48,907 nt of DNA from an uncultured Alphaproteobacteria bacterium (GTDB lineage Bacteria > Pseudomonadota > Alphaproteobacteria > HIMB59 > GCA-002718135). The stretch spans positions 1 to 48,907 of the forward strand of contig CACKNC010000009.1 of NCBI GenBank assembly GCA_902601455.1, read 5' to 3'. Shown here piece by piece: positions 1-10,200 of the stretch; positions within the stretch are counted from its first letter, which is position 1; each line of letters begins with the position of its first letter. The position numbers and the translations under genes were made by a program. The notes beneath the pieces are model-generated. The model worked only from the letters and a program-made list of their open reading frames with translations. It searched no databases and was not told the DNA's origin.

Positions 1-39
1 TACAGCTTGATTTTATCTAAATAAAGTTAAATATACCTT

Positions 40-444
40 ATGAAATTATTTATTACAGCATCATTAGCTTCAGCATTAATTTTTCTTATTATCGATATAA
101 TTTGGTTAAGTTTTGCAGTAAAATCTTTTTATAGACCTAATATTGGACATTTACTTCTTGATAAGCCAGTTATGTGGGCAGCCATTTTATTCTATTTAAT
201 TTACATATTTGGTTTATCAATTGTAATTATTTCTCCTGCTTTAAGTTTTGATCTTTCCTTGAATTTTATATTTAAATCTTTTATTTTTGGTTTAGTTGCC
301 TATGGAACATATAATCTAACTAACATGGCAACAATAAAAGGATGGTCACCAACTGTTGTCTTTGTGGATATGTTTTGGGGAGGTTTTTTAACAGCTTTTT
401 CTTCCTTTTCAGGCATCTTAATTGCTAAAAAAATACTATTCTAA
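40..444 (+). CDS. DUF2177 family integral membrane protein
   Basis: This 134-residue protein is almost wholly hydrophobic, with about four predicted membrane segments (near residues 5-27, 45-65, 75-97 and 105-130). It matches the DUF2177 family, whose members are small inner-membrane proteins of unknown function; the conserved-looking 'YGTYNLTNMATIKGW' stretch between segments 3 and 4 is the family-type core. The ATG start gives a clean N-terminal membrane segment. Its stop codon overlaps the end of the convergent ispA gene by 9 bp. No function should be assigned beyond membrane location. Confidence 0.85.
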   Translation: MKLFITASLASALIFLIIDIIWLSFAVKSFYRPNIGHLLLDKPVMWAAILFYLIYIFGLSIVIISPALSFDLSLNFIFKSFIFGLVAYGTYNLTNMATIKGWSPTVVFVDMFWGGFLTAFSSFSGILIAKKILF

Positions 445-1320
445 TCTCTCAATATTGAAAAATAAAAGTTTTACTAGAATTGGATTTCTTAAAAACTCTT
501 CCCTGTTCTTATTAATAAAGTCATTAACTAATTCTTTACACTTTAGCATAACTTTCTTTTTGCCAATTAAACTATGCAATGTTGTTTTACCTTGTTTTTT
601 ATCTTTTCCTGGTGTTTTCCCTAATTTTTTAAAGTTGTTTGTCTCATCTAAAAGATCATCAACAATTTGAAATATAATTCCAAATAATAATCCAAATTTT
701 TTACTAAAGAGAATTCTATGATTTTTTTCCCCTGAAAGTATAAAAGGTGCAGCAAACGAAAATTCAAATAATTTTGAAGTTTTCATTTCATACATTTCCA
801 TAATTTTTTTTTTATTTATTTCTTTATTTTCATACTGAAGATCCAATGATTGACCACCTGCTAAGCCATTATGCCCAGTACAAATTGAAAGATAATTCAA
901 TAATTTTAGATTTAATTTGGGGTCAAATTTTTGCAAATTACTAGACAGTATTTCAAATGCCATATCATGAAGTGCATCACCAGCTAAAATAGCTATCGCT
1001 TCATCAAATTTTTTATGAGTACTTAGTTTACCTCTTCTAAAATCATCGTCATCCATACTGGGTAAATCATCATGAATTAAAGAATAGCAATGTATTGACT
1101 CAATGCATGAAGAAATTAACATAGAGTATTTAGGAGATAAGTTTACAATTTTTGCTGATTGTGAAACTAGGAAGGGTCTAATTCTTTTTCCACCATTCAT
1201 TGATCCGTATATCATGGCTCTAGATAAAACACTGTTTTTGTTGAGCTTTTTGTGAAGTAATTTTTTGTAATAATCTTCAAACTTTATTTTATTTTTATTT
1301 ATTAACGTATTTATTTCCAT
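436..1320 (-). CDS. ispA: Polyprenyl diphosphate synthase (farnesyl diphosphate synthase type)
   Basis: A 294-residue trans-prenyltransferase that condenses isopentenyl diphosphate with allylic diphosphates to make farnesyl (or geranylgeranyl) diphosphate, the precursor of undecaprenyl phosphate and quinone side chains. The first aspartate-rich motif is DDLPSMD at residues 84-90 and the second is DDLLDE at 221-226; GGKRIRP lies at 43-49. The typical 'LGKTPGKD' segment follows the second motif. Length fits short-chain synthases. Exact chain length cannot be read safely, so farnesyl is the default call. It is divergent from guaC (61 bp apart) and its 3' end overlaps the DUF2177 gene. Confidence 0.9.
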   Translation of the reverse strand: MEINTLINKNKIKFEDYYKKLLHKKLNKNSVLSRAMIYGSMNGGKRIRPFLVSQSAKIVNLSPKYSMLISSCIESIHCYSLIHDDLPSMDDDDFRRGKLSTHKKFDEAIAILAGDALHDMAFEILSSNLQKFDPKLNLKLLNYLSICTGHNGLAGGQSLDLQYENKEINKKKIMEMYEMKTSKLFEFSFAAPFILSGEKNHRILFSKKFGLLFGIIFQIVDDLLDETNNFKKLGKTPGKDKKQGKTTLHSLIGKKKVMLKCKELVNDFINKNREEFLRNPILVKLLFFNIERLE

Positions 1321-1381
1321 ATTTGATTTTTGTATTTGTTTTACTTTCTAAAATATTTAATACAATATCTTATAAAATACT

Positions 1382-2419
1382 ATGAGAATTGAAGAAGAAA
1401 TAAAATTAGATTACTCAGACGTCCTCTTTCGACCAAAAAGAAGCACATTGAAAAGTAGAAGTGAAGTAAATCTAAAAAGAAAGTATAAATTTAAACATTC
1501 AAAATTTAGTTGGGAAGGAGTACCAATTATTGCTTCTAATATGGATGGTGTTGGTGAGGTAGGTGTCGCATCAAAATTAGCCTCATTTAATATGATGACA
1601 GCTCTTACAAAGCAACATTCGACTAAAGAAATTAAAAATTTGCAAATAAAAAAGTCAATTCATAATTATGTGGCTTTAAGCTGTGGAACAAGTAAAGAGA
1701 GTTATTCAAGATTGAATAATCTTTTAAAAAAAAATCCTAAATTTAAATTTATATGTATTGATGTAGCAAATGGATATTCTGAAAATTTTAGTCAATTTGT
1801 AAGTGATGTAAGAAAAAAACATCCATTAAAAACTATAATTGCAGGAAATGTTGTAACTGCTGATATGACTCAAGAATTGGTTCTTAGTGGTGCTGATATC
1901 GTAAAGGTTGGAATTGGTCCAGGCAGTGTATGTACAACAAGAATTCAAACTGGGGTTGGTTATCCTCAACTAAGCGCTGTTCTTGAGTGTGCAGATGCCG
2001 CGCATGGACTGGGAGCGCATATTATTGCTGATGGTGGATGCACTAGCCCAGGAGATGTTGCAAAAGGTTTTGGTGCTGGAGCAGATTTTGTTATGTTAGG
2101 AGGAATGTTAGCTGGTCATAAAGAAGGTGGAGGAAATATAATTAAAGATAATGGAAAAAAATATATTGAATTTTATGGATCTAGCTCTGAAGAAGCTAAT
2201 GAAAAACACTATGGAGGTCTAGCAAGTTATAGGTCTTCAGAAGGGAAAAAAGTTAGAATCGAGTATAGACCATCATTAGAAAATACAGTGAGAGATATAT
2301 TAGGTGGAATACGAAGTAGTTGTACTTACGTAGGAGCACCAACATTAAAGCAACTTAGCAAATGCACAACATTTGTGAGAGTTAATAATCAATATAATGA
2401 TGTTTTTGGAAAGGTATAA
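1382..2419 (+). CDS. guaC: GMP reductase
   Basis: A 345-residue TIM-barrel enzyme of the IMPDH/GMPR family. It reduces GMP to IMP with NADPH, returning guanine nucleotides to the adenine pool. The catalytic cysteine is in the motif [11 protein letters not shown] (Cys184), followed by TGVGYPQ and the GMP-binding 'DGGCTSPGD' loop. The absence of inserted CBS domains and the overall pattern favour GMP reductase over IMP dehydrogenase. The gene ends exactly where the convergent gamma-glutamyltransferase gene ends, with no base between the stop codons. No Shine-Dalgarno is visible, and a TATAAA at 1371-1376 sits so close to the ATG that a leaderless message is possible. Confidence 0.93.
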   Translation: MRIEEEIKLDYSDVLFRPKRSTLKSRSEVNLKRKYKFKHSKFSWEGVPIIASNMDGVGEVGVASKLASFNMMTALTKQHSTKEIKNLQIKKSIHNYVALSCGTSKESYSRLNNLLKKNPKFKFICIDVANGYSENFSQFVSDVRKKHPLKTIIAGNVVTADMTQELVLSGADIVKVGIGPGSVCTTRIQTGVGYPQLSAVLECADAAHGLGAHIIADGGCTSPGDVAKGFGAGADFVMLGGMLAGHKEGGGNIIKDNGKKYIEFYGSSSEEANEKHYGGLASYRSSEGKKVRIEYRPSLENTVRDILGGIRSSCTYVGAPTLKQLSKCTTFVRVNNQYNDVFGKV

Positions 2420-4006
2420 TCAGTAGCCTATTGCTAAGCCATCTTTTCTTGGATCCGATCCACCAATTAAAACTCCTTCTTTTCGATCAATCATGATTCC
2501 TTGACCTCCACCTATGCTATCATCAACAATTTCTATGTCATGACCCAGGTTTGATAAATATGATATAGTTTTTTCAGAAAAGGACTTTTCTACTTTTAAT
2601 TTACCATTTAGAGCAAACGCTCTTTTTGTATCAATTGCTTCTTGAACACTCATATCAAATTCATAAATATTTTGTAAAACATGTGATTGCCCAATTGGTT
2701 GGTATTGCCCTCCCATAACACCATAAGATAAGACAGTATCATCATTTTTATTTGTTAATAAGCCAGGTATAATAGTGTGTAATGGTCTTTTATTAGAGTC
2801 AATACAATTTGGATGATTTTCTTCTAATCTAAAATTTACTCCACGGTTTTGAAATAAAATACCTGAATTTTCAGAACAAATACCACTTCCAAACGCATGA
2901 CAAATTGAATTGATAAAAGAAACTGCATTTAGGTTATCATCAACAACAGTTAAGTATACTGTTTCAGGATGAGAAGTTACGTAAGATTTTTTGGAATTAT
3001 AAACTCTATCAAGATTAATTTTTTTATAAAGTTTATCAATATTTTCATCACTCATTAAATATTCAACATCCATATCACTAAAATTTGGATCACCTAAAAA
3101 AGCTTCTTTTACTTCAAAGCAAATTTTTGTTATCTCAGCTTGTATATGAAATCTAACTGAGTCTAAATAATTATAATTATTCCAATCAAATTTATCCAAT
3201 AATTTCATCATTAAATGAACAATTAAACCTGGTCCATTTGGTGGGCACTGATGAATTTTTTTATCTTTATAATTTGAAATTAGAGTATCTGAAAAAATTG
3301 TATCTTGATTATAAAAATCTTCTTCTGAATGTAATCCTCCTAATTTATTCAAACTTTTGACCATGTCTTGTGCTATTGGTCCCTCATAAAAAGCTTTAGA
3401 GCCTTTTTTTCCAATTAATTCCAGTGTATCAGCCAATTTACTATTTATAAATTTAGTTCCAAAAAGTGGTGCTTGATTATTTTTTAAAAATATTTTTTTT
3501 GTTACTTTATTTTTTTTAAGCTTATCTTCATTTTGTTGCCAATGAAATGCTTCAATTTCATGTATGGGAAAGCCTTCTCTGGCATAATATGTTGCAGTAG
3601 AAAATAATTGTTCAAAATCTAATTTTCCAAATTTTTTATGCATCTCATACCAAGCATCAATAGCTCCTGGAATTGTTACTGAATGAGCGCTAAGTAATCC
3701 AATGTTGTTAATTTTATTAGATTTAAAATAATCAAAATTTGCTTTGTTGGGAGCTTTTCCTGATCCATTTATTGATACAGCTTTTTTATTATTCATTTTT
3801 ACAATAGCGAAACAATCTCCTCCGATACCAGTTGAGCCTGGTTCCACGACTGATAGGACTGCTGATGCTGCAATTGCAGCATCTATTGCATTACCACCTA
3901 ACTTTAGTATATTCAGGGCTTCTTGAGAACTCAATGGCTGTGAAGTTGCCACCATAGCATTATTTGCTATTGCGTTTGATCTCCCTGGTAAGTGTATTTC
4001 TCTCAT
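2420..4006 (-). CDS. Gamma-glutamyltransferase family protein (Ntn hydrolase)
   Basis: A 528-residue member of the gamma-glutamyltranspeptidase family, which self-cleaves to expose an N-terminal threonine nucleophile. The likely nucleophile is Thr349 in 'HPETVYLTVVD'; the glycine-rich substrate loop FGSGI (372-376), the downstream QNRG (386-389) and the 'VMGGQYQP' loop (430-437) all fit. The conserved PGSTGIGGD segment is at 56-64. Family members hydrolyse or transfer gamma-glutamyl groups (glutathione) or act as acylases; which applies here is not clear. There is no signal peptide: the protein starts straight into the catalytic fold, so it is probably cytoplasmic, unlike classical periplasmic GGT. 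It stands alone between guaC and rpmJ. Confidence 0.88.
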   Translation of the reverse strand: MREIHLPGRSNAIANNAMVATSQPLSSQEALNILKLGGNAIDAAIAASAVLSVVEPGSTGIGGDCFAIVKMNNKKAVSINGSGKAPNKANFDYFKSNKINNIGLLSAHSVTIPGAIDAWYEMHKKFGKLDFEQLFSTATYYAREGFPIHEIEAFHWQQNEDKLKKNKVTKKIFLKNNQAPLFGTKFINSKLADTLELIGKKGSKAFYEGPIAQDMVKSLNKLGGLHSEEDFYNQDTIFSDTLISNYKDKKIHQCPPNGPGLIVHLMMKLLDKFDWNNYNYLDSVRFHIQAEITKICFEVKEAFLGDPNFSDMDVEYLMSDENIDKLYKKINLDRVYNSKKSYVTSHPETVYLTVVDDNLNAVSFINSICHAFGSGICSENSGILFQNRGVNFRLEENHPNCIDSNKRPLHTIIPGLLTNKNDDTVLSYGVMGGQYQPIGQSHVLQNIYEFDMSVQEAIDTKRAFALNGKLKVEKSFSEKTISYLSNLGHDIEIVDDSIGGGQGIMIDRKEGVLIGGSDPRKDGLAIGY

Positions 4007-4030
4007 TTATTAGATATTTCTAATATATGT

Positions 4031-4057
4031 TTGACAAAATAAAGCATAGAATTTAAT
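4031..4057 (+). promoter_or_regulatory. Candidate promoter for rpmJ
   Basis: A perfect TTGACA (4031-4036) is followed 15 bp later by TTTAAT (4052-4057, 5 of 6 matches to the -10 consensus). Transcription would then begin only a few bases before the rpmJ ATG at 4070, and no Shine-Dalgarno lies in between. The short spacer is a weakness; an alternative TAATAG at 17-bp spacing matches worse. Confidence 0.45.
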
Positions 4058-4069
4058 AGCCAATTTGTA

Positions 4070-4195
4070 ATGAAAGTTAAATGTTCACTTAAATCTGCTA
4101 AAACCAGAGATAAAGACTGCAAATTAGTTAGACGTAAAGGTAGAATTTACGTTATAAATAAAAAAAACCCAAGAATGAAAGCAAGACAGGGTTAA
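4070..4195 (+). CDS. rpmJ: 50S ribosomal protein bL36 (41-residue form)
   Basis: This short reading frame encodes a 41-residue basic protein beginning [17 protein letters not shown] and ending [11 protein letters not shown], which is the longer bL36 form common in Alphaproteobacteria. bL36 binds 23S rRNA late in 50S assembly. The protein has only two cysteines (residues 5 and 17) and no histidine, so it cannot form the four-ligand zinc ribbon of the C+ type and belongs to the zinc-independent class. It is a solitary gene, away from any ribosomal protein operon. Its last 4 bp overlap the end of the convergent trxB gene. Confidence 0.93.
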   Translation: MKVKCSLKSAKTRDKDCKLVRRKGRIYVINKKNPRMKARQG

Positions 4196-5136
4196 AAATT
4201 TTCAGCTATAAATTTTTCTGCTTCTAGAGCAGCCATACAACCCATACCAGCAGCTGTAACAGCTTGTCTAAAAACTTTATCTTTAACATCTCCTGCAGCG
4301 AAAACACCCTTAACGTTTGTTTCAGTACTATCTGATTTTGTAATTATATAATTTTCATTATCCATTTTTATTTTTTCTTTGAATAATGAGGTGGATGGAT
4401 CATGACCAATAGCAATAAAGGCTCCTGTAGCATCGACAATTTTCTCATCATCACTCTGTGTATTTTTAAGTTTAATTTTTTTTAACGAAAGAGGTTCATC
4501 AGAACCTATAAATTCTTCAACTGTGTGATTCCAAATGACTTCTATTTTAGGATGTTTAAATAATCTTTCTTGAAGTATTTTTTCTGCACGTAATTTGTCC
4601 CTTCTATGAACTAAGGTAACTTTTGAAGCAAAGTTTGTTAAATATAATGCTTCCTCGACAGCACTATTGCCTCCTCCAACAACAATAATATTTTGGTCTT
4701 TAAAGAAAAAACCATCACAAGTTGCACATGCAGATATTCCAAATCCTTTATATTTATTTTCTGAGTCTAAATTTAACCATCGAGCTTGAGCACCTGTTGC
4801 AATAATTATTGATTTTGAATTAAATGTTAAACCAGAATCGGTTTCTGCTAAAAAGGGAATCTCATCAAAGTTTACATTATTTACTATGTCATGGTGAAAT
4901 TCAGTACCAACTTTAATTGCTTGTTCTTTCATTTGTTCCATTAGCCAAGGGCCTTGTATTACGTCACCAAATCCAGGATAGTTTTCAACATCAGTAGTAA
5001 TTGTAAGTTGTCCCCCTGGCTCAAGACCAGAGACTAAGTGGGGTTTTAAATTTGCCCTAGCTGCATATATTGCAGCAGTATAGCCTGCGGGTCCCGATCC
5101 TATAATTAGAACATCTGTTTTAATTGTTTTATTCAT
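4192..5136 (-). CDS. trxB: Thioredoxin-disulfide reductase
   Basis: A 314-residue FAD/NADPH flavoprotein that keeps thioredoxin reduced in the cytoplasm. FAD-binding GSGPAG is at residues 13-18, the redox-active CATC at 137-140, NADPH-binding GGGNSA at 154-159 and the second FAD motif 'AAGDV' near the C-terminus, followed by '[10 protein letters not shown]'. Length and order match low-molecular-weight bacterial TrxB. It is the last gene in a leftward run from carA and lies 23 bp after the 2OG-oxygenase gene, so the two are probably co-transcribed. Its end overlaps rpmJ on the other strand. Confidence 0.95.
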   Translation of the reverse strand: MNKTIKTDVLIIGSGPAGYTAAIYAARANLKPHLVSGLEPGGQLTITTDVENYPGFGDVIQGPWLMEQMKEQAIKVGTEFHHDIVNNVNFDEIPFLAETDSGLTFNSKSIIIATGAQARWLNLDSENKYKGFGISACATCDGFFFKDQNIIVVGGGNSAVEEALYLTNFASKVTLVHRRDKLRAEKILQERLFKHPKIEVIWNHTVEEFIGSDEPLSLKKIKLKNTQSDDEKIVDATGAFIAIGHDPSTSLFKEKIKMDNENYIITKSDSTETNVKGVFAAGDVKDKVFRQAVTAAGMGCMAALEAEKFIAENF

Positions 5137-5159
5137 ATTTAAAATTTTGTTTTAATAAG

Positions 5160-5774
5160 TTATATTTCAACTGGCCAATCTGTTTTAAAAGATACATAAT
5201 TTATTTGAATACAACGTCTTTCTTTTTTTATTTCTTTTAATTCAAGACCGTGCCAAGTATCTTCGCCTGAAGAAAAAAAATAGCCATTGTTATGTTTGTA
5301 TTTAATAGTTTTTACTAGTTTAAAATTATTATCATAAAGATCTGTTCCTAAGCTATAAGACTCATTATATGGGTTAGCCCAAATCATCATTGTCATTAGT
5401 TTTTCCTTGATATCTTTATGAGGTTTAAGCCAAAAGCCTTTTTTATCACCTATAATTTCAAGTCTAACATACGATTTACTTAAATCTTTATTGATAAGAC
5501 TACCTATTTTTTTATAAATTTCTTTTGTCTGGAGTTTATTTATAACCTTTGCCAAGTTAGGATAATGTCTATGATTGTCTATATCCACAAAAAGTCTTAA
5601 TTTACCGTCTATTCCTAGACCGGTATGATCAGCTGCACGAGTACCATCATATACTCTATTTCCTGCTGGAATATTGGAGTAGGAAACTTCATTCAGGGCT
5701 TTTAATTCCAAGCAATTGCTTATCTCCCAATGCTTAAAAGGATATTCCGAAGACGTTAAATTTTCAAGGTTCAT
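5160..5774 (-). CDS. 2-oxoglutarate/Fe(II)-dependent oxygenase-like protein
   Basis: A 204-residue protein with the signature of the prolyl-4-hydroxylase-like double-stranded beta-helix oxygenases. The HxD iron ligands are His119-x-Asp121 in 'LKPHKD', the distal iron ligand is His175 in 'DTWHGLE', and an arginine (186 or 187, 'RRCIQINY') sits where 2-oxoglutarate is bound. These enzymes hydroxylate amino acids, proteins, lipids or small molecules; the substrate cannot be told from sequence. It overlaps the upstream ELM1-like gene by 4 bp (ATGA), indicating translational coupling and perhaps a shared pathway. Confidence 0.78.
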   Translation of the reverse strand: MNLENLTSSEYPFKHWEISNCLELKALNEVSYSNIPAGNRVYDGTRAADHTGLGIDGKLRLFVDIDNHRHYPNLAKVINKLQTKEIYKKIGSLINKDLSKSYVRLEIIGDKKGFWLKPHKDIKEKLMTMMIWANPYNESYSLGTDLYDNNFKLVKTIKYKHNNGYFFSSGEDTWHGLELKEIKKERRCIQINYVSFKTDWPVEI

Positions 5775-6706
5775 ATATTTTCTTCTATTATTCTTTTTTT
5801 AATAATGCTAGCAATTCTTTTAGATTCATTCAATGAATTGTAAGACCAATTAGTTAAATAATTAACATTAACCACGTCTTTTGTAATCCCCAAATCAGAA
5901 AATTCTTTATGAAAATTTTCAAACCTTCTACTCATTCTTTTAAATGATAAATGAAAAATATAAATTGGTTTACCTGATATTGCAGCTTCGCTTATCATAG
6001 AAGTTGAGTCAGAAGTTACAATAAAAAAAGATGATCTTTTTATGGATTCTTTGTATGGGTTTTTTCCATCACCAGTCCAAATAGCTGCAATCCCTTTAAG
6101 ATTTTCAATTATAATTTTTTTTATTAAATCTGATGTTCTTCTTGATGTAATTATGTTTAATTCAATATCTTTATTATTTTTTTTTAATTCTATTAACTTA
6201 TCGCATAATCCATTAACTTCTTTTTTTCCAAAATAGTAATGTTGATTATCTCCACCAATTATGCAGGTTACTAAATTTGGATTACAAGTTTCACTATTTT
6301 TATCAAGATGGTGTAATGCTCCTACTGAATTTAAAACATTAAACCCATTAAAATTATCATGATTTGGACTAATCACACAACTGAAGTTTTTTGGTGATAT
6401 CTTAGGATTTTGAATATGTATATTTATGAGATTTTTAAATATTTTTTTACAATACAGAGAAAAGTAAACACTTTTTCTTCCACATGATATTAAAATATTA
6501 GGTTCATTATTTTCAGGAAACTTATTTTTAAAAACCCATTTGTATATTGGTAGAAATCCTGGTTGAATTTTATTCCAAGGAAAAATAAGATCAGTTTTAA
6601 TCTCAGTTATATTTCTGCTAAGATGTTTTGATAATCCCATTACTTGACTCTTCATACCTTGTGAGCCATCAGTGACTGCCCAAATTTTAATTTTTTCTAA
6701 ATTCAA
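5771..6706 (-). CDS. ELM1-like (DUF1022) protein, GT-B-fold type
   Basis: A 311-residue protein beginning 'WAVTDGSQGMKSQVMGLS', the hallmark opening of the DUF1022 / mitochondrial-fission ELM1 family found in Alphaproteobacteria and plants. Later family-type segments are 'LISCGRKS', 'VTSDSTSMISEA' (residues about 250-262, like the nucleotide-sugar site of GT-B glycosyltransferases) and 'GKPIYIFHL'. The plant relative acts in mitochondrial division; the bacterial role is not established. It is translationally coupled at both ends: 4 bp overlap with greA upstream and 4 bp with the oxygenase gene downstream. A glycosyltransferase-like envelope function is an inference only. Confidence 0.8.
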   Translation of the reverse strand: MNLEKIKIWAVTDGSQGMKSQVMGLSKHLSRNITEIKTDLIFPWNKIQPGFLPIYKWVFKNKFPENNEPNILISCGRKSVYFSLYCKKIFKNLINIHIQNPKISPKNFSCVISPNHDNFNGFNVLNSVGALHHLDKNSETCNPNLVTCIIGGDNQHYYFGKKEVNGLCDKLIELKKNNKDIELNIITSRRTSDLIKKIIIENLKGIAAIWTGDGKNPYKESIKRSSFFIVTSDSTSMISEAAISGKPIYIFHLSFKRMSRRFENFHKEFSDLGITKDVVNVNYLTNWSYNSLNESKRIASIIKKRIIEENI

Positions 6707-7176
6707 ACGTACTTTATAGATTTGATTGTATAAGATTTTTGTCCTTTAGGACTATTAATTTCTACAACATCGTCAACAGATTTATTTATTAACCCTCTTG
6801 CTAATGGGCTACTAACTGATAATTTCTTATTTTTAATATCGGACTCATAATCACCTACTATTTGATACAAAGATATTTCACCACTTTCATCATCTTCAAT
6901 CTCAATTGTTGCTCCAAATTTTATTTCTTCACTCGCAATACTTTTTACATCAATTACCTCAACTCTGCTAATTGCACTTTCAAGATCAGCTATCTTGCCT
7001 TCAATTAAGCTTTGTTGCTCTTTTGCATACTGATATTCAGCATTTTCTGATAAATCTCCATGACTTCTAGCCTCTGCTATTGCTGCAATTATATTTGGCC
7101 GATCCTCATTCAGTAATTTTTTAAGTTCATTTTGAATATTTTCATATCCTGAGGCTGTCATTGGAATTTTATTCAT
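6703..7176 (-). CDS. greA: Transcription elongation factor GreA
   Basis: A 157-residue full-length GreA. It enters the RNA polymerase secondary channel and stimulates cleavage of backtracked RNA. The N-terminal coiled coil (residues about 1-75) carries the acidic tip in 'EARSHGDLSENAEYQYAKE', and the C-terminal FKBP-like domain (about 80-157) ends with 'SPLARGLINKSVDDVVEI' and 'SYTIKSIKYV'. All key parts are present. It lies 39 bp downstream of carB and overlaps the ELM1-like gene by 4 bp. Confidence 0.95.
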   Translation of the reverse strand: MNKIPMTASGYENIQNELKKLLNEDRPNIIAAIAEARSHGDLSENAEYQYAKEQQSLIEGKIADLESAISRVEVIDVKSIASEEIKFGATIEIEDDESGEISLYQIVGDYESDIKNKKLSVSSPLARGLINKSVDDVVEINSPKGQKSYTIKSIKYV

Positions 7177-7215
7177 ATTTGTATGATGATATAATTTTAA
7201 ATTAAGTCAATAAAA

Positions 7216-10200
7216 TTAGCGTAAATCCTGTAAACTTTTAACTTTTAGCTTGTTGTTTTTCAAGTGCTCTATTGTATCAACTGCTACCTTTGCTCCAGCA
7301 ATAGTAGTATAGTAAGGAACATTGTAAGTAAGTGAAGTTCTTCTAATACTATAACTATCTCTAATTGATCCTTGAGTTTTTGTAGTATTAATCACCAAGT
7401 CTATTTGATTGTTAGTTATTTCTTTGACTATATGTGAGCCTCCTTCTCTCACTTTATTAATTATATCAACATTAAGTCTATTATCATTTAAAAATTTTGC
7501 TGTTCCTTTTGTCGCTACAATCTTAAAATTAAGATCTATTAATTTTTTTACAATTTTTAAGATAAATTTTTTATTATAATCATCTATTGAAATAAAAACT
7601 TTTCCTTTTAAAGGTAAAATAGTACCACATGCGATTTGACTTTTAGCAAAGGCGGATAAAAATGTCGCATCAATACCCATTACTTCGCCAGTGGATTTCA
7701 TTTCAGGTCCTAAAATTAAATCAACGCCATCAAATTTATTAAATGGGAACACAGATTCTTTAACATTAAAAGTTTTTAAATTTTGAATATCTGTATCATT
7801 AAGTATATTTTCTAACAGATCTCCAGTCATTACTTTAGCAGCAATTTTGGCTATTGGAATACCTCTTGCCTTTGCAACAAAAGGAACTGTTCGGCTAGCC
7901 CTTGGGTTGACTTCTAGTACATAAATTTTTTCTTCTTTAATTGCTAGTTGAGTATTCATTAATCCAATAACTTTAATTTCTTCTGCTATTTCTGAAACCC
8001 AATTTATAATTTTATTTTGTAAAACTTTATTTATTGAAAATGGAGGTAATGAACAAGCGCTATCACCGGAATGAATTCCAGCCTCTTCTATATGCTCCAT
8101 TATACCAGCTATAAATATCTTTCCATTGGTATCTCTTATTAAATCTACATCAACCTCAGTTGCATTTTCAAGATATTGATCAACTAAAATTACATTATTT
8201 GACGAAGCTTCAAGAGCATTATTTGTAAAAGACTCTAAATGCTCTTCGTTGTATGCAATTTCCATTGCTCTTCCACCTAAAACATAAGACGGTCTAATCA
8301 AAATAGGATAGCCAATTTCGTTAGCTATTTGATTTGCATCATCAAGACTCTTGGCGAAACCATTTTTTGGTTGGTCAATATTTAATTTTATAAGTATTTC
8401 GCTAAACCTATCTCTATCCTCAGCTAGATCAATCGCTTCAGTTGTTGTGCCAAGAATTTTAACACCTTCACACTCTAATTCATTTGCAATCTTTAATGGA
8501 GTTTGACCTCCAAATTGAACAAAAATACCTAATACTTTTCCATTTTCCTCTTCTTTTTTATATATTTCAAGTACACTCTCTGTAGTCAAAGGTTCAAAAT
8601 AAAGCCTATCTGCTGTATCGTAGTCTGTAGATACTGTTTCAGGATTACAGTTGATCATAATAGTTTCAATACCTTTTTCTTTAAGTGCATATACCGCATG
8701 GACGCAGCAGTAATCAAATTCAATTCCTTGACCAATTCTATTTGGACCACCACCAAGAATAATGACTTTATTATTTTTTGTTGGATTTGACTCACAAAAT
8801 CTTTTGTTTTGAAAATTCCAGTCATAACTTGAATATAGGTAAGGGGTTTTTGAACTAAATTCACCAGCACATGTATCAACAAGTCTAAAAATAGGTTTGA
8901 TATTATTATGATGCCTTAATTTTCTAATTTCTTTTTCTAGTACATTTTTAATTTTTGCAATTTTTTTGTCAGTAAAGCCATTTTGTTTAGATAATAATAA
9001 TAATTCTTTTGTTAATTCATTATCCTTAATTAACATTTCAATTTCAACAATTGATTTTAGTTGGTTGATAAACCATTTATCATATTTTGTGATATCATTA
9101 ATTTCCTTAACAGATGTGTTGAAGCGAAGAGCTTGACCAATCGTTAATAACCTTTGAGAAGATTGAATTTTTAAATCATTGAAAATTGTTTGTTTATTTA
9201 TTTCAATATTTTGAGGTACATCTAAACCATCTAACCCATACTCTAGTGAACTAAAACCTTTTTGAAGACTTTCGTTAAACGATCTACCTATGCTCATTGT
9301 TTCACCTACAGACTTCATAGATGTAGTTAAATTTGAGTCAGCTCCACTAAATTTTTCAAAAGTAAACCTTGGTATTTTTGTGACTATATAATCAATTGTT
9401 GGTTCAAAGCTTGCTGGCGTAGTTTTTGTTATATCATTTTGAAGTTCATCTAATGAATACCCAACTGCTAATTTTGCAGCTACTTTAGCAATTGGAAAAC
9501 CTGTTGCTTTAGAAGCTAGTGCAGAAGATCTACTAACTCTTGGATTCATCTCAATAACGTTTATTTCACCATCATCAGGATTGATGGCAAATTGTACATT
9601 TGAACCACCCGTATCTACACCGATTTTTTGCAATACCTTTATACTTGCATTTCTGAGAGTTTGATATTCTTTGTCTGTTAAAGTCAGAGATGGTGCCACA
9701 GTAATACTATCTCCAGTATGCACACCCATTGGATCAATATTTTCTATAGAACATATTATGATACAATTATTTTTATGATCTCTTACAACTTCCATTTCAA
9801 ATTCTTTCCAGCCAGAGACTGATTTTTCTATCAAAATTTGATTTGTAGGACTTGCATTTAATCCTCTTTTGCATAATTCTGTAAATTCTTCATCAGAATA
9901 AGCAACGCCTCCGCCAGTCCCTCCTAGTGTAAAACTTGGCCTAATTACCAATGGTAATTTTAATTTCTTTTTAACTTCCATAGCTTTTGGTAATTCTTCA
10001 ACAATGATACTTTCAGGACAGCTTAGACCAATTTCCCTCATAGCATCTTTAAATTTTTGTCTATCTTCTGCAAGTTCAATTGCATCTGGATTTGCACCTA
10101 TCATTTTTACTTTATTTTTTTCTAATACACCTGCTTTAGCTAGTTCCATTGATACATTTAATGCAGTTTGACCTCCCATTGTAGGAAGTAAAGCATCAGG

